NCBI GenBank assembly: GCA_030668465.1
Contig: DAOUTX010000043.1
Coordinates: forward strand, 1-8,120
Length of the DNA stretch: 8,120 bases
Direction of reading: 5' to 3'
From: Atribacterota bacterium
Lineage (GTDB): Bacteria > Atribacterota > Phoenicimicrobiia > Phoenicimicrobiales > Phoenicimicrobiaceae
Part shown: piece after piece, positions 1 to 6,394 of the stretch
Layout of the letters: each line of letters begins with the position of its first letter
How positions within the stretch are numbered: the first letter of the stretch is position 1
Notes under the pieces: model-generated
Database searches by the model: none
Seen by the model: only the letters and a program-made list of their open reading frames with translations
What the model was told of the DNA's origin: nothing
Translations under genes and position numbers: made by a program

Positions 1-193
1 CACCAATTCTATCGTCATGTATTACCTTTACAATTAAATTTAGATCGGTTTCTGCCACATTTTGGTGGATGTAGGATTCCGCAAACCTGGTAAGTTCACT
101 TTTGCCCCCTGAGACAATTATTTCTATGTCTTAGTTTTTAAGAAAACTTCTTATCTTGTTAACGAGTTCTTTCCCTGAATTTATATCTTTCAT
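1..193 (-). pseudogene. tldE: TldE/PmbA-family protein, N-terminal fragment interrupted by an in-frame stop
   Basis: The minus-strand frame starts at an ATG (193-191) that overlaps the tldD stop codon as ATGA, the usual coupling of a tldD-tldE pair. It reads MKDINSGKELVNKIRSFLKN, then a TAA stop (133-131), then continues open in the same frame to the window edge. The part after the stop contains VSGGKSELTRFAESYIHQNV followed by AETDLNLIVKV, the typical N-terminal signature of TldE/PmbA proteins, which are the metal-ligand-free partners of TldD. Both sides of the stop lie in one frame, so a base substitution (for example from CAA, GAA or AAA) explains it better than an indel. No ATG, GTG or TTG lies between the stop and the conserved segment, so a clean restart is unlikely. 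It may be a real pseudogene, a recent mutation or a sequencing error. Family assignment is fairly sure; loss of function is inferred. The rest lies outside the window. Confidence 0.7.
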
Positions 194-1626
194 TTGGAAG
201 CACCTACCTTTACCTTTCTGAATCTCGCAGGAGATGTGCCGTGTGCCACACGCATCACTTGCTCCGGTTGCCCTTTACCACAATTTGCTACTCCCCAGAC
301 ATTCCAATATTTTTCAGAGCTTATCCCATCACAAGATTTCCAAAACTCCGGAGTTATTCCTTGATAGACTGCGTTTTTATAAATTTTTCCTAATTTTCCA
401 TTTTTTATTTCCCGGGCAATCTCTGTACCAAATTGGAAGTTTATCCTTTTATCATCTATACTCCAGCTCTTATTATAATCCAAATACAAGCCTTCCTTTA
501 TATCTCCTATAAGTCTATCCAGTTCTAAATTTCCCGGCAATAAGTTGATATTGGTCATCCTAACCAGGGGAATTCTGTTCCAATTTTCTGCACGGCCGGC
601 ACCATTACTCGGTAGTCCTAATTTAAAGGCATCTTCTCTGGACATTAAATAACCCACAAATTTTCCTTTATTTACCAGATAACTTTTGGAGGCAGGGACG
701 CCTTCATCATCATAGCCGAAAGTTCCTAACCCCCCCGGAACAGTTGCATCCGCTACTATGGTCACCTCCGGGCTTCCATAAGTAAAATTATTTAATTTAT
801 CCAAACTTAGAAAACTTCCTCCCGCAAAGCTAATCTCTTTTCCCAATACCCTGTCCAATTCTACAGGATGCCCACAGGATTCATGGACCTGAAGCGCAAG
901 TTGAGACCCTCCCAATACAATATCCGTTATCCCTTCCGGAGCAGGAGGGGCAGCCAATAACTGATTAGCCTCTTCTGCAACTCTTTCAGCATTTTCTAAT
1001 AGATTCATCTCTTCGATAAATTCATATCCCCGGGTAGCATAATCCCCTCCAAAACTGGAAGGATAGGAACGTTTTTGAAAATCTCCTTCACCGATAGCAT
1101 AGGCAGTAATTCCACCTCCGGATTCAAATATAGTCTGTTCGATTTCAGAACCTTCGGTAGATATAAATATTTTATGGGTCTTATAAAAACTAAATGAACC
1201 TTCGCCTTTCTTTACTTTATCTTTTAGCATAATCTTGGTAGCTCTAACTAAAAGGTCTATCTTTTTTGAAGGACTAATCTGGAAAGGATTTTTAGTTATT
1301 GGAGTAATATAAGTGTCAATATGTTTATCTTCGTGGGCAAGTCTAATATCTTCTTTTTTAGTAAGAGCAGAGGCTCGGGCAATGTCCAAAGCTTTAGCGG
1401 CTGTTTCCCGCAAAGATACTTTGTTTAAATTATTAGAAGCGGCAAACCCCCAGGCACCATTCGCTAATACTCGTATCCCTACTCCTCTATCAGTTGAGAC
1501 ATTGTAGGAAGAGAGGATGCCATTTTCTACTTCGATGTTCTCCTTTTCAGTTTGAACAAGTCTTAAATCAGCATAGCTTACTTTTGTTTCTAACCAACTT
1601 AAAATATCTTTTAATATCTCTTTCAT
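190..1626 (-). CDS. tldD: TldD-family metallopeptidase
   Basis: Predicted cytoplasmic metallopeptidase of the TldD/PmbA (U62) family. In E. coli, TldD with TldE degrades small unfolded peptides, matures microcin B17 and processes CcdA. The protein is 478 residues from the start chosen here, close to E. coli TldD. The N-terminal half contains DRGVGIRVLANGAWGFAASN (about residues 46-65), typical of the family. The zinc-site motif HESCGH (HExxxH) is at residues 248-253 (bases 868-885). A C-terminal NCGKGQP segment holds Cys449, the likely third metal ligand, since family members use a C-terminal cysteine. I chose the ATG at 1626 rather than the in-frame ATG at 1662: the upstream one has no ribosome-binding site, while GGAAGGAG precedes 1626, and homologues begin near this point. 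The gene lies 48 nt after oppF with no hairpin between them, so co-transcription is likely. Its TGA overlaps the tldE ATG. Confidence 0.93.
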   Translation of the reverse strand: MKEILKDILSWLETKVSYADLRLVQTEKENIEVENGILSSYNVSTDRGVGIRVLANGAWGFAASNNLNKVSLRETAAKALDIARASALTKKEDIRLAHEDKHIDTYITPITKNPFQISPSKKIDLLVRATKIMLKDKVKKGEGSFSFYKTHKIFISTEGSEIEQTIFESGGGITAYAIGEGDFQKRSYPSSFGGDYATRGYEFIEEMNLLENAERVAEEANQLLAAPPAPEGITDIVLGGSQLALQVHESCGHPVELDRVLGKEISFAGGSFLSLDKLNNFTYGSPEVTIVADATVPGGLGTFGYDDEGVPASKSYLVNKGKFVGYLMSREDAFKLGLPSNGAGRAENWNRIPLVRMTNINLLPGNLELDRLIGDIKEGLYLDYNKSWSIDDKRINFQFGTEIAREIKNGKLGKIYKNAVYQGITPEFWKSCDGISSEKYWNVWGVANCGKGQPEQVMRVAHGTSPARFRKVKVGASK

Positions 1627-1637
1627 CTCATAAATAA

Positions 1638-1645
1638 CTCCTTCC
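1638..1645 (-). promoter_or_regulatory. Ribosome-binding site that decides the tldD start
   Basis: The minus strand reads GGAAGGAG here, 11 nt before the ATG at 1626. The in-frame ATG at 1662 lies upstream of this site and has no purine-rich tract before it. Another ATG (1631-1629) sits at the better spacing of 6 nt, but it opens only ATG-AGA-TGA, whose stop overlaps the tldD start codon. Confidence 0.65.
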
Positions 1646-1674
1646 TCTATTAATTTTACCATTGGTCAGTATAT

Positions 1675-2670
1675 TTAATCAAACGGATAATGACAGGCAA
1701 CCATATGGCCTGGTTTAATTTCTATAAGAACAGGTTCTTCTTCCTTACATTTTGGTTTAGCATAAAGACATCGAGGATGAAATCTACAGCCCGGAGGAAT
1801 ATTGGCAGCTGAAGGTATCTCCCCTTTAATAGGGATCTCTTTAATAGTATTAGATTTTCCGGGAACAGGTTCACAAACAGCTGCAATTAAAGCTTTGGTA
1901 TAAGGATGAAGAGCATTATCAATAACTTCATCTGCTCCTCCCATCTCTACAATCTTTCCCAAATACATAACTGCGATTCGGTCTGTAAAATAGCGAGCGG
2001 TGGAAAGATCATGAGTGATATATAAATAGGTTAAGCCTAATTCTCTTTGCACAGTTTTCATCATATGAAGTATTTCTGCCCTCGTAGACAGGTCAATCAT
2101 AGAAACCGGTTCATCGGCTATAATCACGCTCGGTGACAAAACCAGAGTTCGGGCGGTAGCCACCCTTTGACGTTGTCCCCCGCTCAACATATGAGGAAAG
2201 CGCTCCATAAATTCTTCAGGAGGTATAAGTCTCACTTCTTTAAGGGAGCAACGAACAATTTTTTCTCGTTCTGCTCTGGTTTCACCCACCTGATGGATAA
2301 TCAATGGTTCTTCAAGGACATCCCGGGCTCGAAATCTCGGATTCATAGAAGCATAGGGATCCTGAAAGACCATCTGAACATTCCTTCGGTATTCTTTAAG
2401 TTTATTAGCCTCAAGATGGGTCACATCTTTCTCTTTAAATATTATCTTTCCATCGGTAGGTTCCAAAAGTTTCATAAGCAATTTTCCGGTAGTGGTCTTC
2501 CCGCATCCTGATTCACCCACCAGTCCGAAAATTTCTCCTTGATTGATACTAAAAGTGATTCCGTCGACAGCTTTCACCCAGGTTCGCTCCCCTTTTAAGA
2601 TTTGGCTGATAGTGCGTCTTATCAAAAACCACTCCTTGAGATTTTCAACTTTTAATATGGATTCACTCAT
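1675..2670 (-). CDS. oppF: Oligopeptide ABC transporter ATP-binding protein, OppF/DppF type
   Basis: One of the two ATPases that power the Opp/Dpp-family importer, acting at the cytoplasmic face as a heterodimer with OppD. The full set of ABC motifs is visible in 331 residues: Walker A GESGCGKT (52-59), Q-loop Gln103, signature LSGGQ (162-166), Walker B IIADEP (183-188) and switch His220. The D-loop reads SMID, a variant common in OppF-type subunits. The C-terminal oligopeptide-transporter extension carries four cysteines at 295, 301, 308 and 326 (C-x5-C-x6-C-x17-C), the pattern that binds a [4Fe-4S] cluster in structurally studied OppD/DppD proteins. The start has a strong GGAGG site (2682-2678) 7 nt upstream and overlaps the end of oppD by 8 nt (ATGAGTGA), which indicates translational coupling. 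Substrate cannot be read from this subunit; peptides are favoured by the downstream peptidase gene. Confidence 0.95.
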   Translation of the reverse strand: MSESILKVENLKEWFLIRRTISQILKGERTWVKAVDGITFSINQGEIFGLVGESGCGKTTTGKLLMKLLEPTDGKIIFKEKDVTHLEANKLKEYRRNVQMVFQDPYASMNPRFRARDVLEEPLIIHQVGETRAEREKIVRCSLKEVRLIPPEEFMERFPHMLSGGQRQRVATARTLVLSPSVIIADEPVSMIDLSTRAEILHMMKTVQRELGLTYLYITHDLSTARYFTDRIAVMYLGKIVEMGGADEVIDNALHPYTKALIAAVCEPVPGKSNTIKEIPIKGEIPSAANIPPGCRFHPRCLYAKPKCKEEEPVLIEIKPGHMVACHYPFD

Positions 2671-3643
2671 TAGTATTCCTCCAACATGCTATCCGGTGTT
2701 CCGGTTCTACTTCAATTAAGGGAGGCTCATCTTTTTTACATCTTTCCATCACCTTCGAACAACGTGGATGAAATCTGCACCCTGAAGGGGGGTTAATCAA
2801 GTCAGGGGGGGTACCGGGGATAAAAGAGAGTTCTTCTACTTTCTCATGGAGTCGTGGAGTAGCTTTAAGCAGCTTTTCGGTATAAGGATGAATTAACCCT
2901 CCTTTCCCGTAGATCTGCTCATTTGTTCCAACTTCTGCTAACTTACCGGCATACATTACTAACAGGCGGTCAGCAACCTCTGCCTCTGTGGCCAGATCAT
3001 GAGTAATAAAAATTACCGATAAGCCTAATTTTTTCTTTAATCCCTTTAGTAGATTGATAATCTGGGCTTGAACCACTACATCTAAGGCAGTGGTAGGTTC
3101 ATCACAAATCACAATTTCCGGTTCTAAAAAGAGAGCAGTAGCAATAACTACTCGTTGCTTCATGCCTCCGGACAGCTCGTGAGGATATCTGCGAATTATA
3201 TCCTCAGAAAGGCCTACTAAATTTAAATAGTTTATCATTTTCTTTTTTGCCTGAGAGGACTCCATCTCTTTATGTTCTTGAATAGTTTCCATCATCTGTT
3301 TTCCGATAGTATATACCGGGGTAAGACAGTTCATCGCCCCCTGAAAGACTATAGAAATTTTTTTCCATCTCACCTTTTCTCTCATTTTATTCTCGGATAA
3401 AGGCATAATATCTTTCCCGTCTATTAAAATCCTGCCACCGGTAATTTCCCCCGGTGTAGGAACCATTTTCATCAACCCTAAAACAGTAGTTGTTTTACCA
3501 CATCCTGACTCTCCAACCAGGCCAAGAGTTTCCCCTTTCTTCAAGGTGAATGAAATATCGTCAACCGCATAAACTATCCCTTTGCGGGTAAAAAAATTAA
3601 TCTTTAAGTTTTCTACTTTTAAAATATTATTTGTATTTGCCAT
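2663..3643 (-). CDS. oppD: Oligopeptide ABC transporter ATP-binding protein, OppD/DppD type
   Basis: Second ATPase of the importer, 326 residues, pairing with OppF under the OppB/OppC channel. Motifs seen are Walker A GESGCGKT (44-51), Q-loop Gln101, signature LSGGM (157-161; Met in place of Gln is usual in OppD/DppD), Walker B IVICDEP (177-183) followed by TTALD, and switch His215. The C-terminal extension has cysteines at 289, 295, 302 and 320, with exactly the same spacing as in the neighbouring OppF, consistent with a [4Fe-4S] site. The start codon follows the oppC stop after a single base (TGAAATG), and a GAGGTG ribosome-binding site overlaps that stop, so translation is probably coupled. 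The OppD versus OppF assignment rests on gene order, the LSGGM signature and the canonical TTALD D-loop. Confidence 0.95.
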   Translation of the reverse strand: MANTNNILKVENLKINFFTRKGIVYAVDDISFTLKKGETLGLVGESGCGKTTTVLGLMKMVPTPGEITGGRILIDGKDIMPLSENKMREKVRWKKISIVFQGAMNCLTPVYTIGKQMMETIQEHKEMESSQAKKKMINYLNLVGLSEDIIRRYPHELSGGMKQRVVIATALFLEPEIVICDEPTTALDVVVQAQIINLLKGLKKKLGLSVIFITHDLATEAEVADRLLVMYAGKLAEVGTNEQIYGKGGLIHPYTEKLLKATPRLHEKVEELSFIPGTPPDLINPPSGCRFHPRCSKVMERCKKDEPPLIEVEPEHRIACWRNTNE

Positions 3644-3644
3644 T

Positions 3645-5045
3645 TCACCTCGTCCTTAATTTTGGATGTAAAATTTTATCCATAGCAAAACCGATAAATG
3701 CAAAAGTCATACCCATTAAGGCTATAAATAGACCGGGAGGAATAACCCACCACCACAGACCATTTATTACTGCTCCTCCGGTTAAGGCATCACGAAGTAT
3801 CTGTCCCCAGGTTACAATTGTTGAATCACCTAATCCCAGCAGACTGATAGATGCTTCATAGACAATAGCACTGGGAACATAAAGAGCCATTGAGGCAAAA
3901 GAATAAGGAATGAGTAAAGGTATCATATGTTTAAATATTATTCTGCTGCTTGAAGCTCCAAAGGCGTGAGCAGCTTCAATATAGGTTTCTTCTTTAATTT
4001 GTAGTCCCATGCTTCTTACGGTCTTTACCGGTCCCACCCAGAAAAAACAACTCATCATGAGAATCATTATCCAAATATTGGGCTTAAAGATAGCGCTCAT
4101 CACTATTAAAACCGGAAGCAAAGGAACACCTATAAAAAGTTCGAAGATTCTTTGCATTAACGAATCCTTCCATCCACCCAGGTAAGCACTCATTACCCCA
4201 TAGATTACCCCGATAGAGACAGCGGTAAAAGCAGTTAATAGTCCGATTAGCAGGGCCCATTTTACCCCGGCTACAATTCCGCTCCAGATATCTCTCTTGG
4301 AACTATCTGTCCCCAGCCAACCAGATACACCTCCGGAAAAAGTAAAATAGATATCTACTACTTCATCATTCTCGCCAGGTAGAATAATCTCAGCTATCAA
4401 CTTGTAAGTCCCTTTAAGAGGGGAAGGATAAACCAAAATCCCTTCTTTTGCCTCAGAAAACAAAACACTGGTAGGTTTAACCATCTCTCGTTCAATTCTG
4501 TTACTTTCCGGCTTTTCATATTTAGCGCCAAAATTATAAGATTCGATTCTTGAATCTTTACCAATCGATACCCTGACCTTTTTTCCATCACTTTTAGATA
4601 TCGGCCTCCTGACCAGTTCGATAATATGGCCATCAGGTCTTTCTATACTTAACATAATAACCGGTGACCCCTTGGCATAACCATGGAATATAACATCAAG
4701 AGGTGGAAGATCATAGGGATATTCGTATTCAAAAACCGCTTTTGTCAATTTTATCTTTCCCATTTTCTCCTCTGAAAAAGTATGCTCTTCTATAATTAAA
4801 GAAGGGGCTCTTTTGGCAGAAGAAAACCAGTTAATCCATACCGGTGGAGCGCTAACGGGATTATCTTCCCAATAAGTAATATCTCTCCAACGGCTGCTCG
4901 CTTCAGGGAAGGGCACGATATAAGAGTTTATCAAAACAACAAAAATAAATATAAATAATAAAATTATACCAGATAAACCAAATCTAACTCTCTTAAATTC
5001 ATTCCAAAAATCCCAGAACCCTGCTTTAATATCAATCCACTTCAT
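3645..5045 (-). CDS. oppC: Oligopeptide ABC transporter permease OppC with a large extracytoplasmic insertion
   Basis: Inner-membrane permease that forms the channel with OppB. It has 466 residues, whereas OppC/DppC proteins usually have about 300. A cytoplasmic N-terminus is followed by TM1 (about 24-43). Then comes a long hydrophilic stretch (about 45-240) before the LGTDSSKRDIWS motif (244-255) that normally follows TM1 closely. The remaining helices lie near 259-284, 294-318, 322-340, 376-400 and 434-455. The EAA loop that docks on the ATPases is EAAHAFGASSSRIIFKHMIP (357-376). The inserted region looks beta-rich, with segments such as PVIMLSIERPDGHIIEL and GTYKLIAEIILP suggesting a beta-sandwich. 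By topology it would lie outside the membrane, facing the binding protein. The start overlaps the oppB stop by one base (TAATG), and GGAGG lies 9 nt upstream. The permease call is secure; the fold of the insertion is inferred. Confidence 0.94.
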   Translation of the reverse strand: MKWIDIKAGFWDFWNEFKRVRFGLSGIILLFIFIFVVLINSYIVPFPEASSRWRDITYWEDNPVSAPPVWINWFSSAKRAPSLIIEEHTFSEEKMGKIKLTKAVFEYEYPYDLPPLDVIFHGYAKGSPVIMLSIERPDGHIIELVRRPISKSDGKKVRVSIGKDSRIESYNFGAKYEKPESNRIEREMVKPTSVLFSEAKEGILVYPSPLKGTYKLIAEIILPGENDEVVDIYFTFSGGVSGWLGTDSSKRDIWSGIVAGVKWALLIGLLTAFTAVSIGVIYGVMSAYLGGWKDSLMQRIFELFIGVPLLPVLIVMSAIFKPNIWIMILMMSCFFWVGPVKTVRSMGLQIKEETYIEAAHAFGASSSRIIFKHMIPLLIPYSFASMALYVPSAIVYEASISLLGLGDSTIVTWGQILRDALTGGAVINGLWWWVIPPGLFIALMGMTFAFIGFAMDKILHPKLRTR

Positions 5046-6088
5046 TACTGCCTTCCTCCCACTTTAATCCGAGGGTCAAGAAATCCGTAGATAAGGTCCA
5101 GAATAACCAATCCTCCTATATATAGTGCTGTGGTAATAAAAAGATTGCCCATTAAAACCGGAATATCATTCTGTTCAATAGCAATCCAGTAAAGATTTCC
5201 CAAACCAGGCCAGCTAAAAATTCCTTCAAAAATGATATTGCCCCCCACTGAGGCAAGAAGGGAAAGAAGAGCCATAGTTACTATAGGCGGTGCTGCGGTC
5301 CGCATGGCATGGCCATAGAGCACTTTTCGCTCCGGGATTCCTCTGGTTCGAGCTGCCATAATATAATCCTCTTGCAATATGCCTAACACAATATTTCGGA
5401 TAAGAAAAGCACTACCCCAAAATCCAATAAGTACCAGAGTCAATACCGGTAGAGCCATATGATAAAAAAGGTCTATATAATAGGCAAAGCCGGTTGGGGG
5501 AGGAACAGAATGCAGACCCCCCGAAGGAAATATTTTAATAGTGTAGGCAAAGAACATGATTACCAGCATACCCAGCCACCAGGAAGGCATACCATAAACA
5601 ATCATGGTGCCGATAGAGGTAGTCTTGTCCATTATGCCTCCCGCTCTTTGCGCCTTTTTAAGTCCTAACCATAATCCCAGGATAATATTAATAAATATAG
5701 CGGTAGTAAAAAGCAGGACAGTTCGGGGCAAACATTCAGCGATAATTGTCCAGACATCTGATTCCCCGGAAGAAGATCTCATTATAGTAGCTTTACCAAA
5801 ATCAAGAGAAAGGACATTGATAGCTCTCCAGACAATCCGGCTCCAGATGGGTTTATCTAAATGATAGAGGTGTCGTTTAAACTCTCTCCTTTCGGATATA
5901 TAACGGGTAATTTCTTCCGGAGTCATCCGGGTGTCAAGTTTCAAAGTCTCTCCGCGAATCTCTTCTTCTATCTGTGACCTTAAAGTACTCTCCATAGTAG
6001 TATTAAAGAGTGCGGAAAAGATGAAGATAAGTGTAATGAAAATAGCCAGACCATAGACAATTCTTTTAATACAGTATTTCCAATACAT
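5045..6088 (-). CDS. oppB: Oligopeptide ABC transporter permease OppB
   Basis: Inner-membrane permease partner of OppC, 347 residues, normal for the family. TM1 lies at about 10-29, followed by an external loop containing MTPEEITRYI and HLDKPIWSRIVW, the usual place where OppB proteins show tpeqi and lgLdkP. Further helices fall near 121-142, 160-182, 208-230, 268-290 and 311-333. FPSGG (187-191) is a family hallmark. The EAA loop is DYIMAARTRGIPERKVLYGH (241-260), and the C-terminus YGFLDPRIKVG is typical. It is the first gene after the terminator-bearing spacer. Its ribosome-binding site AGGAG (6106-6102) lies 13 nt from the ATG, longer than ideal, and no better start is visible. It could import oligosaccharides instead of peptides, as some Thermotoga and Pyrococcus members of this family do. 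Confidence 0.95.
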   Translation of the reverse strand: MYWKYCIKRIVYGLAIFITLIFIFSALFNTTMESTLRSQIEEEIRGETLKLDTRMTPEEITRYISERREFKRHLYHLDKPIWSRIVWRAINVLSLDFGKATIMRSSSGESDVWTIIAECLPRTVLLFTTAIFINIILGLWLGLKKAQRAGGIMDKTTSIGTMIVYGMPSWWLGMLVIMFFAYTIKIFPSGGLHSVPPPTGFAYYIDLFYHMALPVLTLVLIGFWGSAFLIRNIVLGILQEDYIMAARTRGIPERKVLYGHAMRTAAPPIVTMALLSLLASVGGNIIFEGIFSWPGLGNLYWIAIEQNDIPVLMGNLFITTALYIGGLVILDLIYGFLDPRIKVGGRQ

Positions 6089-6122
6089 ATTTATGCTATT
6101 TCTCCTAATTAGTCGTTAGTGC

Positions 6123-6228
6123 TTAGTTAGCTAGTTAACCGGTTTGTTGGTTAATTAGTTTAGTATTAATTCTTCAATATACTCATTCCTCAACTAGCTA
6201 ACCAGGTAACCAACTAACCAGTTAATTA
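6123..6228. repeat. Degenerate GTTA-rich inverted repeat
   Basis: The left arm (about 6123-6160) is built from TTAG/GTTA-like units. The right arm (about 6190-6228) carries their complements. The longest exact inverted match is GTTAGCTAGTT (6126-6136) with AACTAGCTAAC (6192-6202). A longer register, 6124-6154 against 6190-6220, matches at roughly three quarters of positions, and several mismatches become G-U pairs in the minus-strand transcript. Several registers are possible because the units are redundant. The region could form an RNA hairpin before oppB or be a dispersed intergenic repeat; function is unknown. Confidence 0.6.
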
Positions 6229-6245
6229 ATTTCGGGATAAGAATC

Positions 6246-6259
6246 ACGAGATACGAGAT
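6246..6259. repeat. Tandem 7-mer, two copies
   Basis: ACGAGAT occurs twice head to tail, followed by a single further A. Two copies are little on their own, but similar ACGAGAT-type strings can be remnants of longer intergenic repeats. No function is suggested. Confidence 0.5.
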
Positions 6260-6314
6260 ATAAATTAGGGATTACTCAAAAAGATAATTCCTATAGAATT
6301 TATATTTAATTTCT

Positions 6315-6330
6315 AAGTTTAATTAAACTT
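6315..6330. repeat. Perfect 16-bp palindrome
   Basis: AAGTTTAATTAAACTT equals its own reverse complement. It lies directly beyond the T-tract of the terminator. Such a site could be a dimeric repressor operator for a downstream oppB promoter, but it is very AT-rich, and no convincing promoter elements flank it. Confidence 0.5.
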
Positions 6331-6331
6331 T

Positions 6332-6380
6332 AAAAAGGCAGTGCCCTCTATTGAATAGTTTTCCATATAGAGGACACTGC
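6332..6380 (-). terminator. Rho-independent terminator after the solute-binding-protein gene
   Basis: On the minus strand GCAGTGTCCTCTAT (6380-6367) pairs with ATAGAGGGCACTGC (6351-6338), a 14-bp stem with a 15-nt loop, followed after one base by five Ts (6336-6332). The single position that is not Watson-Crick is a G-U pair in the minus-strand RNA but an A-C mismatch in the plus-strand RNA, so the structure is fitted to transcripts arriving from the binding-protein gene, whose stop is only 14 nt away. The short T-tract suggests partial termination, letting some transcription continue into oppBCDF-tldDE. Confidence 0.85.
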
Positions 6381-6394
6381 AAAGTTAGGTTTTT

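Larger units (their letters stand above)
6089..6394. other. Repeat-rich spacer between the binding-protein gene and oppB
   Basis: No open reading frame, tRNA or recognisable riboswitch is visible here. From the binding-protein side it holds a hairpin terminator (6332-6380), a perfect 16-bp palindrome (6315-6330), a tandem 7-mer (6246-6259) and a GTTA-rich inverted repeat (about 6123-6228), then the oppB ribosome-binding site. I looked for an oppB promoter on the minus strand. The best sigma-70-like pair, TTGAGG (from 6194) with TAATAC (about 6168-6163), has a spacing near 19 nt and is not convincing, so oppB may depend on terminator read-through or on a promoter I cannot recognise. Confidence 0.7.

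Noticed and set aside
131..133. Reassignment of TAA to a sense codon
   Set aside because: TAA is the terminal codon of oppB, oppF and the binding-protein gene in this window, so genome-wide recoding is not supported.
234..512. Plus-strand open frames across the window (such as 234-512, 2167-2511, 5604-5864 and 7407-7790)
   Set aside because: All lie opposite well-supported minus-strand genes, have no family resemblance and read as low-quality antisense translations.
1627..1662. tldD start at the in-frame ATG at 1662
   Set aside because: There is no ribosome-binding site before it, and the good one lies downstream, before the ATG at 1626. Homologues begin near the latter.
4397..4633. Alternative minus-strand frame inside oppC, possibly indicating a frameshift
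   Set aside because: The main oppC frame is continuous and coherent through this region, and the alternative frame has no recognisable domain.
6163..6194. Sigma-70 promoter for oppB (TTGAGG with TAATAC)
   Set aside because: The spacing is near 19 nt and the match is weak in AT-rich sequence, where such pairs occur by chance.
6123..6260. CRISPR-like or mobile-element end
   Set aside because: The units are short, degenerate and unevenly spaced, with no repeat-spacer periodicity, transposase or target-site duplication.
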